From Pelagibius sp. CAU 1746 (GTDB taxonomy: Bacteria; Pseudomonadota; Alphaproteobacteria; Kiloniellales; Kiloniellaceae): a DNA stretch of 64,000 nt. The notes beneath the pieces were generated by a model that had not been told where the DNA came from, searched no databases, and was given only the letters and a program-made list of their open reading frames with translations. This document shows positions 34,678 through 43,700 of this stretch, in pieces (position 1 is the stretch's first letter; every line of letters begins with the position of its first letter). The stretch spans positions 1,860,001-1,924,000 of the forward strand of contig NZ_JBDOQT010000001.1 in assembly GCF_039839785.1 (NCBI RefSeq). The letters are read 5' to 3'. Position numbers and translations under genes: made by a program.

Positions 34678-35367
34678 GTGGAGACGAGAATGAGAATTAC
34701 GGCGCGGAGGGTGTTCCTGCCGGGGGTACCGCCCTTTATCCTGGCGGCCTTCCTATGTCTGGGCGCTCCGTTGGGAGCCACGGCGCAGGACACCGAGGCC
34801 GTCGTCACCCAGCTCCTGGAGAGCTGCGGCAAGCCACGGACCTGCCTGCGCGACGCCTTCGTCTACGAAGGCAGGGCCATTCATCCGCTGATCGTCAAGG
34901 CCTTGGCCGGTTTGCCCGCCGACGCGCGGGCGGTGGTGACCGCCGTGGACCTGGCGGCCGCACAGGACGCCAACCAGTTCTGCTGCGGCGACAGCTTCGA
35001 GGTTTCGCTGGATGAAGAGGGGCGCATCGGCGCCAGCATCGATCTGGTCGGGGCCGCCTCCGCCGCGCAACGGCCCAAGGAGGATTGTCCCGAAGGCTGC
35101 TGGTTCAGCTATCGCTTCATCGGCAGCACCGCGAGTGACGCGCAGGTGGTCGTGACCTGGGAGAAGAGCGGCGGCAGCGGCATTTTCTCGACGCTGCTGT
35201 TCCTCAAACCCCGCAAGATGCTGATCTTCGATGGCGAGCGCTGGTCCACACGCCTGCAGTTGACCGCCATCGGCAAGATGAACCTGGGAGCCGAAGCCGG
35301 AACGCCGGTGACTTTGGAGGGCGACAGAGTGCGCGTCGGAGCGCGCGAAATAGCGATCGCGAACTGA
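34678..35367 (+). CDS. secreted cysteine-containing protein of unknown function
   Basis: The 229-aa protein has a signal peptide (basic start, FILAAFLCLGAPLGATAQD, cleavage near residue 36). The mature part has six cysteines (SCGKPRTC, FCCGD, DCPEGC), suggesting periplasmic disulfides. I do not recognise a family. GTG 34678 and ATG 34690 are both possible starts. Both have a purine-rich site. It is 86 bases after the CaCA gene and 74 bases before a second exported protein, so the two may form a unit. Confidence 0.7.
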   Translation: METRMRITARRVFLPGVPPFILAAFLCLGAPLGATAQDTEAVVTQLLESCGKPRTCLRDAFVYEGRAIHPLIVKALAGLPADARAVVTAVDLAAAQDANQFCCGDSFEVSLDEEGRIGASIDLVGAASAAQRPKEDCPEGCWFSYRFIGSTASDAQVVVTWEKSGGSGIFSTLLFLKPRKMLIFDGERWSTRLQLTAIGKMNLGAEAGTPVTLEGDRVRVGAREIAIAN

Positions 35368-35441
35368 CTGTGCCGATCGGTGATCCACCACGTTGCCCGG
35401 CTGTCGAAGCCGACGCGACGCCACGAGAGGATATCGTTTTC

Positions 35442-36248
35442 ATGCTGAAGAACTGCAGAGCCCTATATTTCGCCTTGAGTGCTCTGGCAACCTGTGGAGC
35501 ATTGTTCATGACCGTTCCCGCTTCCGCCCAGAGCTGCGATGAAATCGTCGCCGTCGCCTACAAGGGCAGCGACCGGGGCAGCCTGACCATCCGCGTCAAC
35601 GAGGTCACGCTGCTGCGCGAAAGCAGCAGCGGCATGGCGAACTTCGTGCCGCCGAACCTCTTGCTGGAAGGGGAGAACACCCTCTCCATCGAACTGGCGG
35701 CCAGGGATGGCGGCGCGCCCACGGCTGCGGCGGAGGTCTTCAAGGGATGCCGGGGCGAGATGCCGAAGGATCCTGGCGAGAACGGCAATGTGCTGGGCAC
35801 GGTGGCGCTGGACGCGCCGGGCACCGACAGCACGACCTTCACCGTGACCGGGCTGCCCGCCTACAGTTACCTCTCGGCCATGCCGAGCGACGACGCGGGC
35901 CTGCTGGAGGCGGTCGCGGGCCTCGTCGAGACCGCCCGGAACAAAGACGTGGATGGTTACTTCGCCCACCTGCAGCCGATGCTCCACGACTTCGCGCTGG
36001 ACGATCCCCAGGCGCCGGAAATGCTGCGCCAGATGGCGGACTATCTGTTCGGCCAGGCCTCGGAGATCGTCGAGCCCGGCGCGCTGACCGCGACGCCGGT
36101 GCTGGGCGGGCGTGCTTACCAGGTCCAGGACGCCGAGGGCAATGCGCCGCTGCAGTTCGCCTTGTCGGTGGACAACGGCACCGAAACGCTCTGGCAGGCC
36201 GGCGTCTGGATGAAGACCGCCGACGGCTGGAAGGTGCTGCGCCATTGA
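35442..36248 (+). CDS. secreted protein of unknown function
   Basis: The protein (about 268 aa) starts MLKNCRALYFALS and has a signal peptide ending near ASAQ, residue 29. It has a beta-rich first half with LLEGENTLSIELAARDG near residue 70-86. A second half (from about residue 150) resembles no family I can name (VAGLVETARNKDVDGYFAHLQPMLHDF, then QAGVWMKTADGWKVLRH at the end). The ending looks like an NTF2-like or DUF4440-type strand pair, which is speculative. The frame is open 24 codons upstream, but the signal peptide fixes the start. A terminator follows. Confidence 0.72.
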   Translation: MLKNCRALYFALSALATCGALFMTVPASAQSCDEIVAVAYKGSDRGSLTIRVNEVTLLRESSSGMANFVPPNLLLEGENTLSIELAARDGGAPTAAAEVFKGCRGEMPKDPGENGNVLGTVALDAPGTDSTTFTVTGLPAYSYLSAMPSDDAGLLEAVAGLVETARNKDVDGYFAHLQPMLHDFALDDPQAPEMLRQMADYLFGQASEIVEPGALTATPVLGGRAYQVQDAEGNAPLQFALSVDNGTETLWQAGVWMKTADGWKVLRH

Positions 36249-36281
36249 CCCGGCCATCCCCTTAGCGCAGCCCCGGCGGAG

Positions 36282-36313
36282 TCCGGCGCCCCGCGCCGGA
36301 GGCCCTCATTTTT
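36282..36313 (+). terminator. rho-independent terminator after the secreted-protein gene
   Basis: The arms TCCGGCGC and GCGCCGGA form a perfect 8-bp stem with a CCC loop (36282-36300). A T-run (CATTTTTG) follows about eight bases later. It lies 34 bases past the stop codon of the gene ending at 36248. Confidence 0.6.
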
Positions 36314-36357
36314 GCACAGGTTTTTCGCCGTGCCGGCCGGCGCCGGCGACTGGCTTT

Positions 36358-36387
36358 TTGACATCACGCGGTCAACAATGTTTATCC
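36358..36387 (+). promoter_or_regulatory. candidate promoter for the rimB-rimK operon
   Basis: TTGACA (36358-36363) and TTATCC (36382-36387) are 18 bases apart in an AT-richer patch. A short hairpin with arms GCGGGAG and CTCCCGC follows at 36397-36411, near the expected 5' end of the message. The leader to the GTG at 36523 would be about 130 bases. Confidence 0.42.
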
Positions 36388-36522
36388 TGAGGAACTGCGG
36401 GAGACTCCCGCGGCTGCGGCTGGGGACAATTCAATTGATTCAGGTTCTGTGTTGAACGCAATGGGCAGCGTCGATACGCGGCTTCGCCGCGCCGGCCTTG
36501 CGCCGTCGCTCGGGGTGGCGTC

Positions 36523-37056
36523 GTGAAGCGGCCGAAGACGGTCGTCGGCTGGCGCGAGTGGATCTGCCTGCCCGATCTGGGCGTCGACAGGATCAAGGCG
36601 AAGATCGACACCGGCGCCCGCACCTCCGCCATCCACGCCTATGAAATCCGTCCTTTCGAGCGTGATGGCGAGCGCTTCGTCCGTTTTTCGCTGCATCCGG
36701 TCCAGCGCCACGCCACGCCGGTCGTCGCCTGCGAGGCCCGGGTGGAGGACGAGAGAATCGTGACGTCCTCGAACGGGGAGCGCGAGAAGCGCTATGTCAT
36801 CGAGACCCGGATCGAGCTGGGCGAGGAGGTCTGGCCCATCGAAATGACCTTGACCAACCGCGACGAGATGGGCTTTCGAATGCTGCTCGGCCGCCGCGCC
36901 GTGCGCCGGCGCTTCGTGGTCGATCCCGGCGGTTCCTTCAAGCTGTCCGGCAGGCCGAAAACCAAGCCGTCGACCAAAGTGAAAAGCAAGCCCAAAGCCA
37001 AGGTGTCCGAAAAAACGGGCCATAAGAAACTCAGAGCGAAAGCGAGGCTGGCATGA
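36523..37056 (+). CDS. RimB-type retropepsin-like peptidase (Zn_protease/RimK-LysX-associated family)
   Basis: The 177-aa protein has the aspartic-peptidase-like motif [13 protein letters not shown] near residue 27-39 and a late [15 protein letters not shown] near residue 125. This matches the family long called ATP-dependent zinc protease and now RimB. In Pseudomonas RimB works with RimK on poly-glutamate tails of ribosomal protein S6. The C-terminal 35 residues are an unusual lysine-rich tail that may bind RNA or ribosomes. It starts with GTG and overlaps rimK by 4 bases. Confidence 0.85.
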   Translation: MKRPKTVVGWREWICLPDLGVDRIKAKIDTGARTSAIHAYEIRPFERDGERFVRFSLHPVQRHATPVVACEARVEDERIVTSSNGEREKRYVIETRIELGEEVWPIEMTLTNRDEMGFRMLLGRRAVRRRFVVDPGGSFKLSGRPKTKPSTKVKSKPKAKVSEKTGHKKLRAKARLA

Positions 37057-37958
37057 AAATCGCCCTTATGGCACGCAACCCGAACCTCTACTCGCACCAG
37101 AGATTGATCGAGGCGGCCGAAGACCGCGGCCATGAGATCGATGTGATCGACACCATGCGGGTCTATATCCATATCGCCTCGCACCGTCCGGAGATGTACT
37201 ACAGGGGCGAGAAGGTCGAGGGTTATGATGCGGTGATTCCACGTATCGGCGCCTCGGTCACCTTCTTCGGTACCGCCGTACTGCGCCAGTTCGAGATGAT
37301 GGGGGTCTATCCGCTGAACGAATCGGTCGCCATCAGCCGTTCGCGCGACAAGCTGCGCAGCCACCAGTTGCTGGCGCGCCGCGGGATCGGCCTGCCGGTC
37401 ACGGTCTTCGCCCATTCGACCAGCCGCGCCGACGACATCGTGGAGATGCTGGGCGGCGCGCCGGTGGTCATCAAGCTGCTGGAGGGGACCCAGGGTATCG
37501 GCGTGGTGCTGGGCGAAACGCCGGGTGCCGCCAAGAGCATGATCCAGGCCTTCGGCGGCCTGAAGGCCAACATCCTGGTGCAGGAGTTCATCAAGGAGTC
37601 CGGAGGCTCCGATATCCGCTGCCTGGTCGTCGGCGAGAAGGTCGTCGCCGCGATGATCCGCAAGGGGGCCGAGGGCGATTTCCGGTCCAACCTGCACCGC
37701 GGCGGCTCGGCGGCCTCCGTGAAGATCACCCCGGAGGAGCGCTCCACGGCGGTACGCGCGGCCAAGATCATGGGGCTCAATGTCTGCGGCGTGGACATGC
37801 TGCGCTCCAACCACGGGCCGGTGGTCATGGAGGTGAATTCCTCTCCGGGGCTGGAAGGCGTCGAAAAGGCGACCGGCAAGGACGTGGCCGGCGCGATCAT
37901 CGCCTTCCTGGAAAAGAACGCCAAACCGAACAAGACCCGCACCCGGGGCCGCGGCTAG
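37053..37958 (+). CDS. rimK: RimK, ribosomal protein S6 L-glutamate ligase (ATP-grasp)
   Basis: The 301-aa enzyme adds glutamate residues to the C-terminus of S6. It has the RimK start [49 protein letters not shown] near residue 89-114, the ATP-binding [15 protein letters not shown] near residue 145, and the metal-binding [18 protein letters not shown] near residue 260-278. Length is normal for RimK. The ATGA overlap with the RimB-type gene supports joint production of the ligase and peptidase. Confidence 0.93.
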   Translation: MKIALMARNPNLYSHQRLIEAAEDRGHEIDVIDTMRVYIHIASHRPEMYYRGEKVEGYDAVIPRIGASVTFFGTAVLRQFEMMGVYPLNESVAISRSRDKLRSHQLLARRGIGLPVTVFAHSTSRADDIVEMLGGAPVVIKLLEGTQGIGVVLGETPGAAKSMIQAFGGLKANILVQEFIKESGGSDIRCLVVGEKVVAAMIRKGAEGDFRSNLHRGGSAASVKITPEERSTAVRAAKIMGLNVCGVDMLRSNHGPVVMEVNSSPGLEGVEKATGKDVAGAIIAFLEKNAKPNKTRTRGRG

Positions 37959-38092
37959 GCGGTCGGAAAGCGGCCGCGCGCAAGCCGGTTGATGTCGCCG
38001 CCGCAAAAGGCGAGACTCCCGGAAGGCGAGATTCGGGGCAGGAGGCGGAGGCCGCATGGGGCGGACCGCCTGCCGCCGCTGGCGACGACAGG

Positions 38093-39256
38093 ATGACCAA
38101 GAGCGAAAGCGGAACCAGGCCCAGGAGCCGTGCCAAGGCGAAGGCCCAGCCCCAGCCCCAGCCGAGGGCCTTGCGGCAGGAAGCGCCGGCGCGCAAGACG
38201 CGCCAGAAGCCGATGGTTATCGGCGGGGTGGAGATCCTGCCCGGACAGCGGCGCACCATCGACCTGCCGGTCACCGACCTTTCCACCCACACCCCGATCA
38301 CCATGCCGATCCACGTGGTGCGCGGCCGGCGCGCGGGCCCCTGCCTTTTCGTCTGCGCAGCCCTGCACGGCGACGAAATCAACGGCGTCGAGATCATCCG
38401 CCGCCTGCTGCGCCTGACGGCCCTGAAGCGCCTGCAGGGCACGCTGATCGCCGTGCCCATCGTGAACGTGCTGGGTTTCCTGTCGCAGTCCCGCTATCTG
38501 CCGGACCGCCGCGACCTCAACCGCAGCTTTCCCGGGTCCGCCCAGGGCTCGCTGGCCGGCCGCCTGGCGCGGATCTTTCTCGACGAGATCGTGGCCAACG
38601 CCACGCACGGCATCGACCTGCACACCGCCGCCATCCACCGCGACAATTTCCCGCAGATCCGCGCCAACCTGGATGACCCGGAATGCGAGCGACTGGCCCA
38701 GGCCTTCGGCGTGCCCTTGGTGATCAACACCGGCTTCCGCGAGGGCAGCCTGCGCGAGGCGGCCTCCGGGCTGTCTGTGCCGGTCATCGTCTACGAGGCC
38801 GGCGAGGCTCTGCGCTTCGACGAGGGCTGCATCCGCGCCGGCGTGAAGGGCGTGGTGCGGGTCATGCGCGCGCTGGAGATGCTGGCGCCGTCACGTCGGC
38901 GCAAGACCGAGCGCGCGAGCTCCCTGGTGATCCGCTCCAGCAAGTGGGTGCGCGCGCCGCACAGCGGGCTGCTGCGCTCGGCCGCGGCCCTGGGCAGTGC
39001 GGTGAAGGAAGGCCAGGTATTGGGCGTCGTCTCCGACCCCTTCGGCGAAAACGAGATTGAGGTGCGCGCCAGCATCGGCGGCGTGATCATCGGGCGCAGC
39101 AACATCCCCCTGGTGCACGAAGGCGACGCGCTGTTCCACATCGCACGCCATGAAGGCACCCAGGTTATCGCCAGATCGCTGGACGACTTCGAGCCCGAGG
39201 CGGCCTACGAAACCGGCCTGACCTCGGAATTGGCCGGCGAGGCGCCGATCGTCTAG
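38093..39256 (+). CDS. succinylglutamate desuccinylase/aspartoacylase (AstE/AspA)-family protein
   Basis: The 387-aa protein is a zinc carboxypeptidase-like hydrolase. It has CAALHGDEINGVEIIRRLL near residue 84 (His/Glu zinc ligands), SFPGSAQGSLAGRLARIF near residue 148, GIDLHTAAIHRDNFPQIR near residue 170 (third zinc His) and a glutamate in VYEAGEALRF near residue 237. The C-terminal third (from about 280) folds like a lipoyl barrel. The first 45 residues are a basic, QP-rich extension. It lies 134 bases after rimK in the same direction. A role in trimming glutamate tails is an inference. Confidence 0.88.
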   Translation: MTKSESGTRPRSRAKAKAQPQPQPRALRQEAPARKTRQKPMVIGGVEILPGQRRTIDLPVTDLSTHTPITMPIHVVRGRRAGPCLFVCAALHGDEINGVEIIRRLLRLTALKRLQGTLIAVPIVNVLGFLSQSRYLPDRRDLNRSFPGSAQGSLAGRLARIFLDEIVANATHGIDLHTAAIHRDNFPQIRANLDDPECERLAQAFGVPLVINTGFREGSLREAASGLSVPVIVYEAGEALRFDEGCIRAGVKGVVRVMRALEMLAPSRRRKTERASSLVIRSSKWVRAPHSGLLRSAAALGSAVKEGQVLGVVSDPFGENEIEVRASIGGVIIGRSNIPLVHEGDALFHIARHEGTQVIARSLDDFEPEAAYETGLTSELAGEAPIV

Positions 39257-39329
39257 CGCCGGTCGCCGATAATCGGGCGGAAATCGTGATGGTATTTCGC
39301 GAAATCGGGGTTCCGCATTAGCATACAGG

Positions 39330-39350
39330 TCCGGAGCATACAGCTCCGGA
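39330..39350 (+). promoter_or_regulatory. hairpin in the leader of the mscS-family gene
   Basis: The arms TCCGGAG and CTCCGGA form a 7-bp stem around CATACAG, ten bases before the GTG start at 39361 and close to its GAGG ribosome site. The loop sequence GCATACAG is a direct repeat of the eight bases just upstream. It may influence translation, but the evidence is only the fold. Confidence 0.3.
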
Positions 39351-39360
39351 AGAGGCCGGA

Positions 39361-40719
39361 GTGCGGCGCGAGGCAATGGACGAGCTGCTGAACGACAACC
39401 TCTTGAGCGGCGAGGAGCTGGCGGTGGCTCTCCAGAACGCCGGCGACTGGCTGCTGCAGCATGTCGCCAACGTCTGGACCCTGGGTCAGGTCCTGCTGCT
39501 GGTGCTGCTGTTCGGCCTGTCCCTGCTGGCGGGGCGGCGCCTGCGGCCGCGCCTGGAGGCCTGGACCGGCCGCAGCGTTCTCTCGGCACGCTTTACCGCG
39601 CAATTGCGGGCCTTGCCGGACCTTGTGACACCCTTCATCTACCTGCTGCTGCTGTGGCTGGCCATCGCCGTCATGCTGCAAAGCACCTGGCCGAGCCGCA
39701 GCTACCTGCTGAGTATCGTCGCCAGTCTTCTGACCGCCTGGGTGGTGATCCGCCTGGTGACCACCTTCGTGCGCAATCCGGCCCTGGCACGTATGCTGGC
39801 CTTCAGCGCCTGGACCATCGCCGCGCTCAATATCGTCGGGCTGCTGGACCCCACGGTGGCGCTGCTCGACTCCCTGGCGCTTTCCTTCGGCGATCTGCGC
39901 ATTTCCCTGCTGACGGTGGTCAAGGGCGTGTTGACCCTGGCGGTGCTGCTGTGGGCCGCCTCGGCCCTGTCGCGCTTCATGGAGCGGCGCATCAGCGGCA
40001 TTCCCGACCTCACCCCCTCGGTCCAGGTGCTGCTCGGCAAGCTCCTTAAGATCACCCTCATCACCCTTGCCGTGGTCATGGCCCTCAACAGCGTCGGCAT
40101 CGACCTGACGGCGCTGGCCGTGTTCTCCGGCGCGGTGGGCGTGGGCATCGGCTTCGGCTTGCAGAAGGTGGTCTCCAATCTCATCAGCGGCGTGATCCTG
40201 TTGCTCGACAAGTCGATCAAGCCGGGCGACGTCATCGAGCTGGGCGAGACCTTCGGCTGGATCTCCTCGCTGGGCGCGCGCTATGTCTCCGTGGTCACCC
40301 GCGACGGCAAGGAATACCTGATCCCCAACGAGGACCTGATCACCCATCGCGTGGTCAACTGGTCCTTCACCAACCAGTTGGTGCGCATGGAGATCAAGTT
40401 CGGGGTCTCCTACGACAGCGACCCGCATGAGGTGCGGCGCATCGCCCGCGAGGCGGCGGCCAAGCCGGAGAGGGTGGACCAGTCCACGCCGCCGGTCTGC
40501 CATCTGACGGGCTTCGGCGATTCCTCGCTGGATTTCGTGCTGCGCTTCTGGATCCGCGATCCGCAGGACGGCGTCGCCAACGTGAAAGGCCTGGTTCTGC
40601 TGGCAATCTGGGACGCCTTCAAGGAGCACGGCATCCAGATCCCCTATCCGCACCGTCACCTGCTGGTGACCGAGCCGATCCCTGTGGAGACGCGGACCGG
40701 CGCCGCGGCGGAATCCTAG
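39361..40719 (+). CDS. mechanosensitive ion channel, MscS family
   Basis: The 452-aa protein has extra N-terminal helices (about residues 25-245) before the conserved MscS core. Pore helix TM3 is near residues 250-275 (VGVGIGFGLQKVVSNLISGVI), then the beta domain SIKPGDVIELGETFGWISSLGARYVSVVTRDGKEYLIPNEDLI near residues 283-326, then the cytosolic C-terminal domain. It relieves osmotic down-shock by opening under tension. GTG 39361 has GAGG upstream. An ATG five codons later is possible. Its stop shares a CTAG with the convergent tamB stop. Confidence 0.92.
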   Translation: MRREAMDELLNDNLLSGEELAVALQNAGDWLLQHVANVWTLGQVLLLVLLFGLSLLAGRRLRPRLEAWTGRSVLSARFTAQLRALPDLVTPFIYLLLLWLAIAVMLQSTWPSRSYLLSIVASLLTAWVVIRLVTTFVRNPALARMLAFSAWTIAALNIVGLLDPTVALLDSLALSFGDLRISLLTVVKGVLTLAVLLWAASALSRFMERRISGIPDLTPSVQVLLGKLLKITLITLAVVMALNSVGIDLTALAVFSGAVGVGIGFGLQKVVSNLISGVILLLDKSIKPGDVIELGETFGWISSLGARYVSVVTRDGKEYLIPNEDLITHRVVNWSFTNQLVRMEIKFGVSYDSDPHEVRRIAREAAAKPERVDQSTPPVCHLTGFGDSSLDFVLRFWIRDPQDGVANVKGLVLLAIWDAFKEHGIQIPYPHRHLLVTEPIPVETRTGAAAES

Positions 40720-43700
40720 TAGTCGAGCTGGAAGCGCAGGCCCGACTTGTTGACCCCATCGCCGGTGGTCTCGCTTTCAATGGTGATGTTGGGCGTCAGT
40801 TCCACCTCGACCTCGACGCCGGTCGATTCCGGCTTGGCGCCCTGCTTGACGCCGACGTAGACCTCGTCGGTCACGTACTTGCCCGCCTCCACCGCGGCGT
40901 CGCCCTCGGTGGTGGTGTCGACGCGCAGAACGTCGACGCCCAGGGTGCGGCGGGCGAAGCCCAGGACATCGGTACCGCCGCCCTGTCCGGTCAAGTCGCG
41001 CAGGGCGAGGGCAAGCTGCGCCGCCTCCGCCGCCGTCAGTTGCGATGCGGACTTGTTGAACAGCACCCGCGAGACGATTTCGTCCCGGGGCACTTCCGGC
41101 ACGGAGGAGAGCTCAAGCGCCGGCTGGACGATGGGTCCCGACATGCGGGCGGTGACCTCCAGTTCCTTGCCCTTATGCAGCGCGGTGACGTCCAGCAGGG
41201 CTTCCCCGCCGCCGTCCTGCGGCAGGGTTACCTTGCCGTCCTGGAGAACGAAGGATTTGCCGACCACCGACAGCTGTCCGCGCACCAGGTTGACTTGCCC
41301 GCTGACCGCCGGTTCGGCGGTGGTGCCCGCCACGGCGATGCGCCCGGCCCATTCGGAGTCGAGGCCACGGCCGCGCACGAAGACACGTTTGGGCATATCG
41401 ACGACGATATCCAGTTCCGCATCCACCGGCGGAGCCGCTTCCTCCTGCGCCGGGGCCTGCTGCACCACGCCGTCCTTCACTTCCACCACGTCCAGCTTCA
41501 CCACGCTGGGCGGAAGTTGGGTGGCCAGGCTGATCTCCACGGTTTCCGTGGTGAAGCGCCCCTTGATGCGCGGCGTCTGCGCATCGCCCGTCAGCTCGAT
41601 CGTGCCGCCGGCGACCGCGGTCACGTCGTCGCGCCGCAGGGCGTGGAACCTGTCGAGCCGGACTTCGACGTCAAAGGGGAAGTCGCGCAGCGGATCGATC
41701 GTCAATCCGCCCGCGCCGCTCACTTTGCCGCCGGCGCCGTCGTTGGCGGTGAGGCTGGCCAGCATGATCCGGTCGCCCGCCAGTTCCGCCCGTAGCGCCA
41801 GGTCGCGCAGGATGGTGCCGTGCTCCAGGCTCTCGTAGCGGCCTTCGGACAGGGCGAGGCTGCCGTCGAAGGCCGGCGTGCCGACCGTGCCGCCCAGGGT
41901 GACGGCGATTTCCGCGCTGCCGCCGAGGCGGTGCTGCGGCAAGGGGACGAAGACCAGCAGGGTGTCGAGGCCGCCGCGCCAGTCGAGGGCGCCGGAGAGC
42001 GCGCCGTCTTGGGGCAGCTCCAGTCCGCCGCCCGGGGTAAGGCGCAAGGGCAGTGCGGCGTTGAAGTTGGCGGCGGTCACCTCCGCGCCACCCAGACGGC
42101 CGTCCAGCGTCACCCGGCCGTCGCGCCACTCGGCGGAGCTGCTCAGGTCCAGCGCGGGCAGATCGCCGCTGTCACGCGGCCGCAGGCCGCTGGCCGTCAC
42201 CGTGGCGTTGCCCTGGGGGGCGGCGGTCCGGCCCTGCAGGTCGAGCGTCGCCGAGACGGTGCCTTCCAGGCCGCTCTCCCAGAACGCGTCGACGGTGGTC
42301 AGAGGCAGGGTTTCCAGGCGCGCGGTCGCGGCAATGGTCTCACCGTCCAGGCGGCCCTCGGCGGTGAGACGGGTGTCGCCGGAGGCGAGGTCGAGCCCCT
42401 CCAGCCGGGTCGTGCCCGGCGTCAGGGTGAGGGTCGCGGCCTGGCGCAGCGCCAGGGGGTGGCCGAAGGCCGCGCCCTGGGCTTCATCGAGGGTGACGGT
42501 GAGGCTTTCGCCGGCCTGCGCGATCCGACCCGCGGCCTTCAGGCCCAGCGGCTCGATCCAGGTGCCGGCGGCGGCCAGCCGCAGGTCCAGGGCATCGAGG
42601 GTGCCGCCGCCGTCGAGGTCAAGGCGCGCCAGTTCCAGGCGCTGCCAGCGCAGGGTCTCGGCCTTGGCGGTGAAGGTTGCCGGCTGCGTCAGGTCCGGTC
42701 CCTGGGCCCGCAGTTCCAGGTTCAGGCGGTCGATCTGCACGGCTTGGGCGCCGGGCTCCGGGCGCAGGGTCAGCGCGGCGAGCTCGGCCGTCGCCAGCAG
42801 CGGCGCGGTCGTGCCCGGCCGGTTCCACCGCAGCGTCACCTTGCCCTTGCCGCTGCCGTCCTGCCCGGCGGCGGCCAGCCAGATCCCTAGGCCGGTGAAC
42901 TCGCCCACCAGTTCGGCCTGCGGGCCGCTGCCGTCCAGCGGCACTATGACCTCGCCCGTGACTTTGGTTTCGGGCAGGCGCGCGGTCAGCGCCGCCAGGG
43001 TCACGGCATCGCCGCGGACCCGCAGTTCGGCCTCGGCCTCGGCGCGGCCGAAGGGACTGAGGACGGCGATCCTCACCGGACCGTCGACCTCGGCGCCCTT
43101 GAGGCGCAGGTCGTAGCCCCCTGAGATATCTGTCAGTGCCTGAGCGCCGAGGGCCAGGCTGGCCACCTGCGCCTCGCCGGTCAGGGCTATGGCATCGAAG
43201 GGGCCGGAAAAAGTGCCCCGCAGCTCGGCCGCGCCGGCGAGATCCGCGCCCAGTTCCGCCGCGAGGACCGCCGCATCCTCTAGCGTCAGGCTGTAGCGGC
43301 CGTCGCGCAGCTCGTCGCCGGCGGCGGTGACGCTAGCGCTGAGATCGGTGGTGGCGGAGCGGGCCGTTGCCTGCTGGATGCGAACCTCGCCGTCGGCGAC
43401 GGCAAAGCGGGCGGCGATGTCGAGGCCCCGGCCGGCGGCGGCGGTGATGAGCCCGATGTCGCTGGAGGGGTTGTCCCAGCGCCCGATGAGGTCGGCCTGC
43501 AGGCTGGCGCCGTAATCCTGAAGGGCGAGGGGGCCGGTCAGGCGCAACGGCCCGCCGAGTGGGATGCCGGTGAGCGGCTGCAACGTGCCGAGATCGTTGA
43601 CCCGCAGGTCCACCTGGAGGTCCGCCGAGCCATCGTCCAGATTGAAGGGACCGCTGCCCGAAAGCCGCAGGGCACCGGCCTCGGCGTCCAGCGCGGCGAT

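Noticed and set aside
41878-43116. Plus-strand open frame of 412 codons inside tamB
   Set aside because: It is serine/arginine-rich shadow sequence antisense to tamB, with no recognisable motifs.
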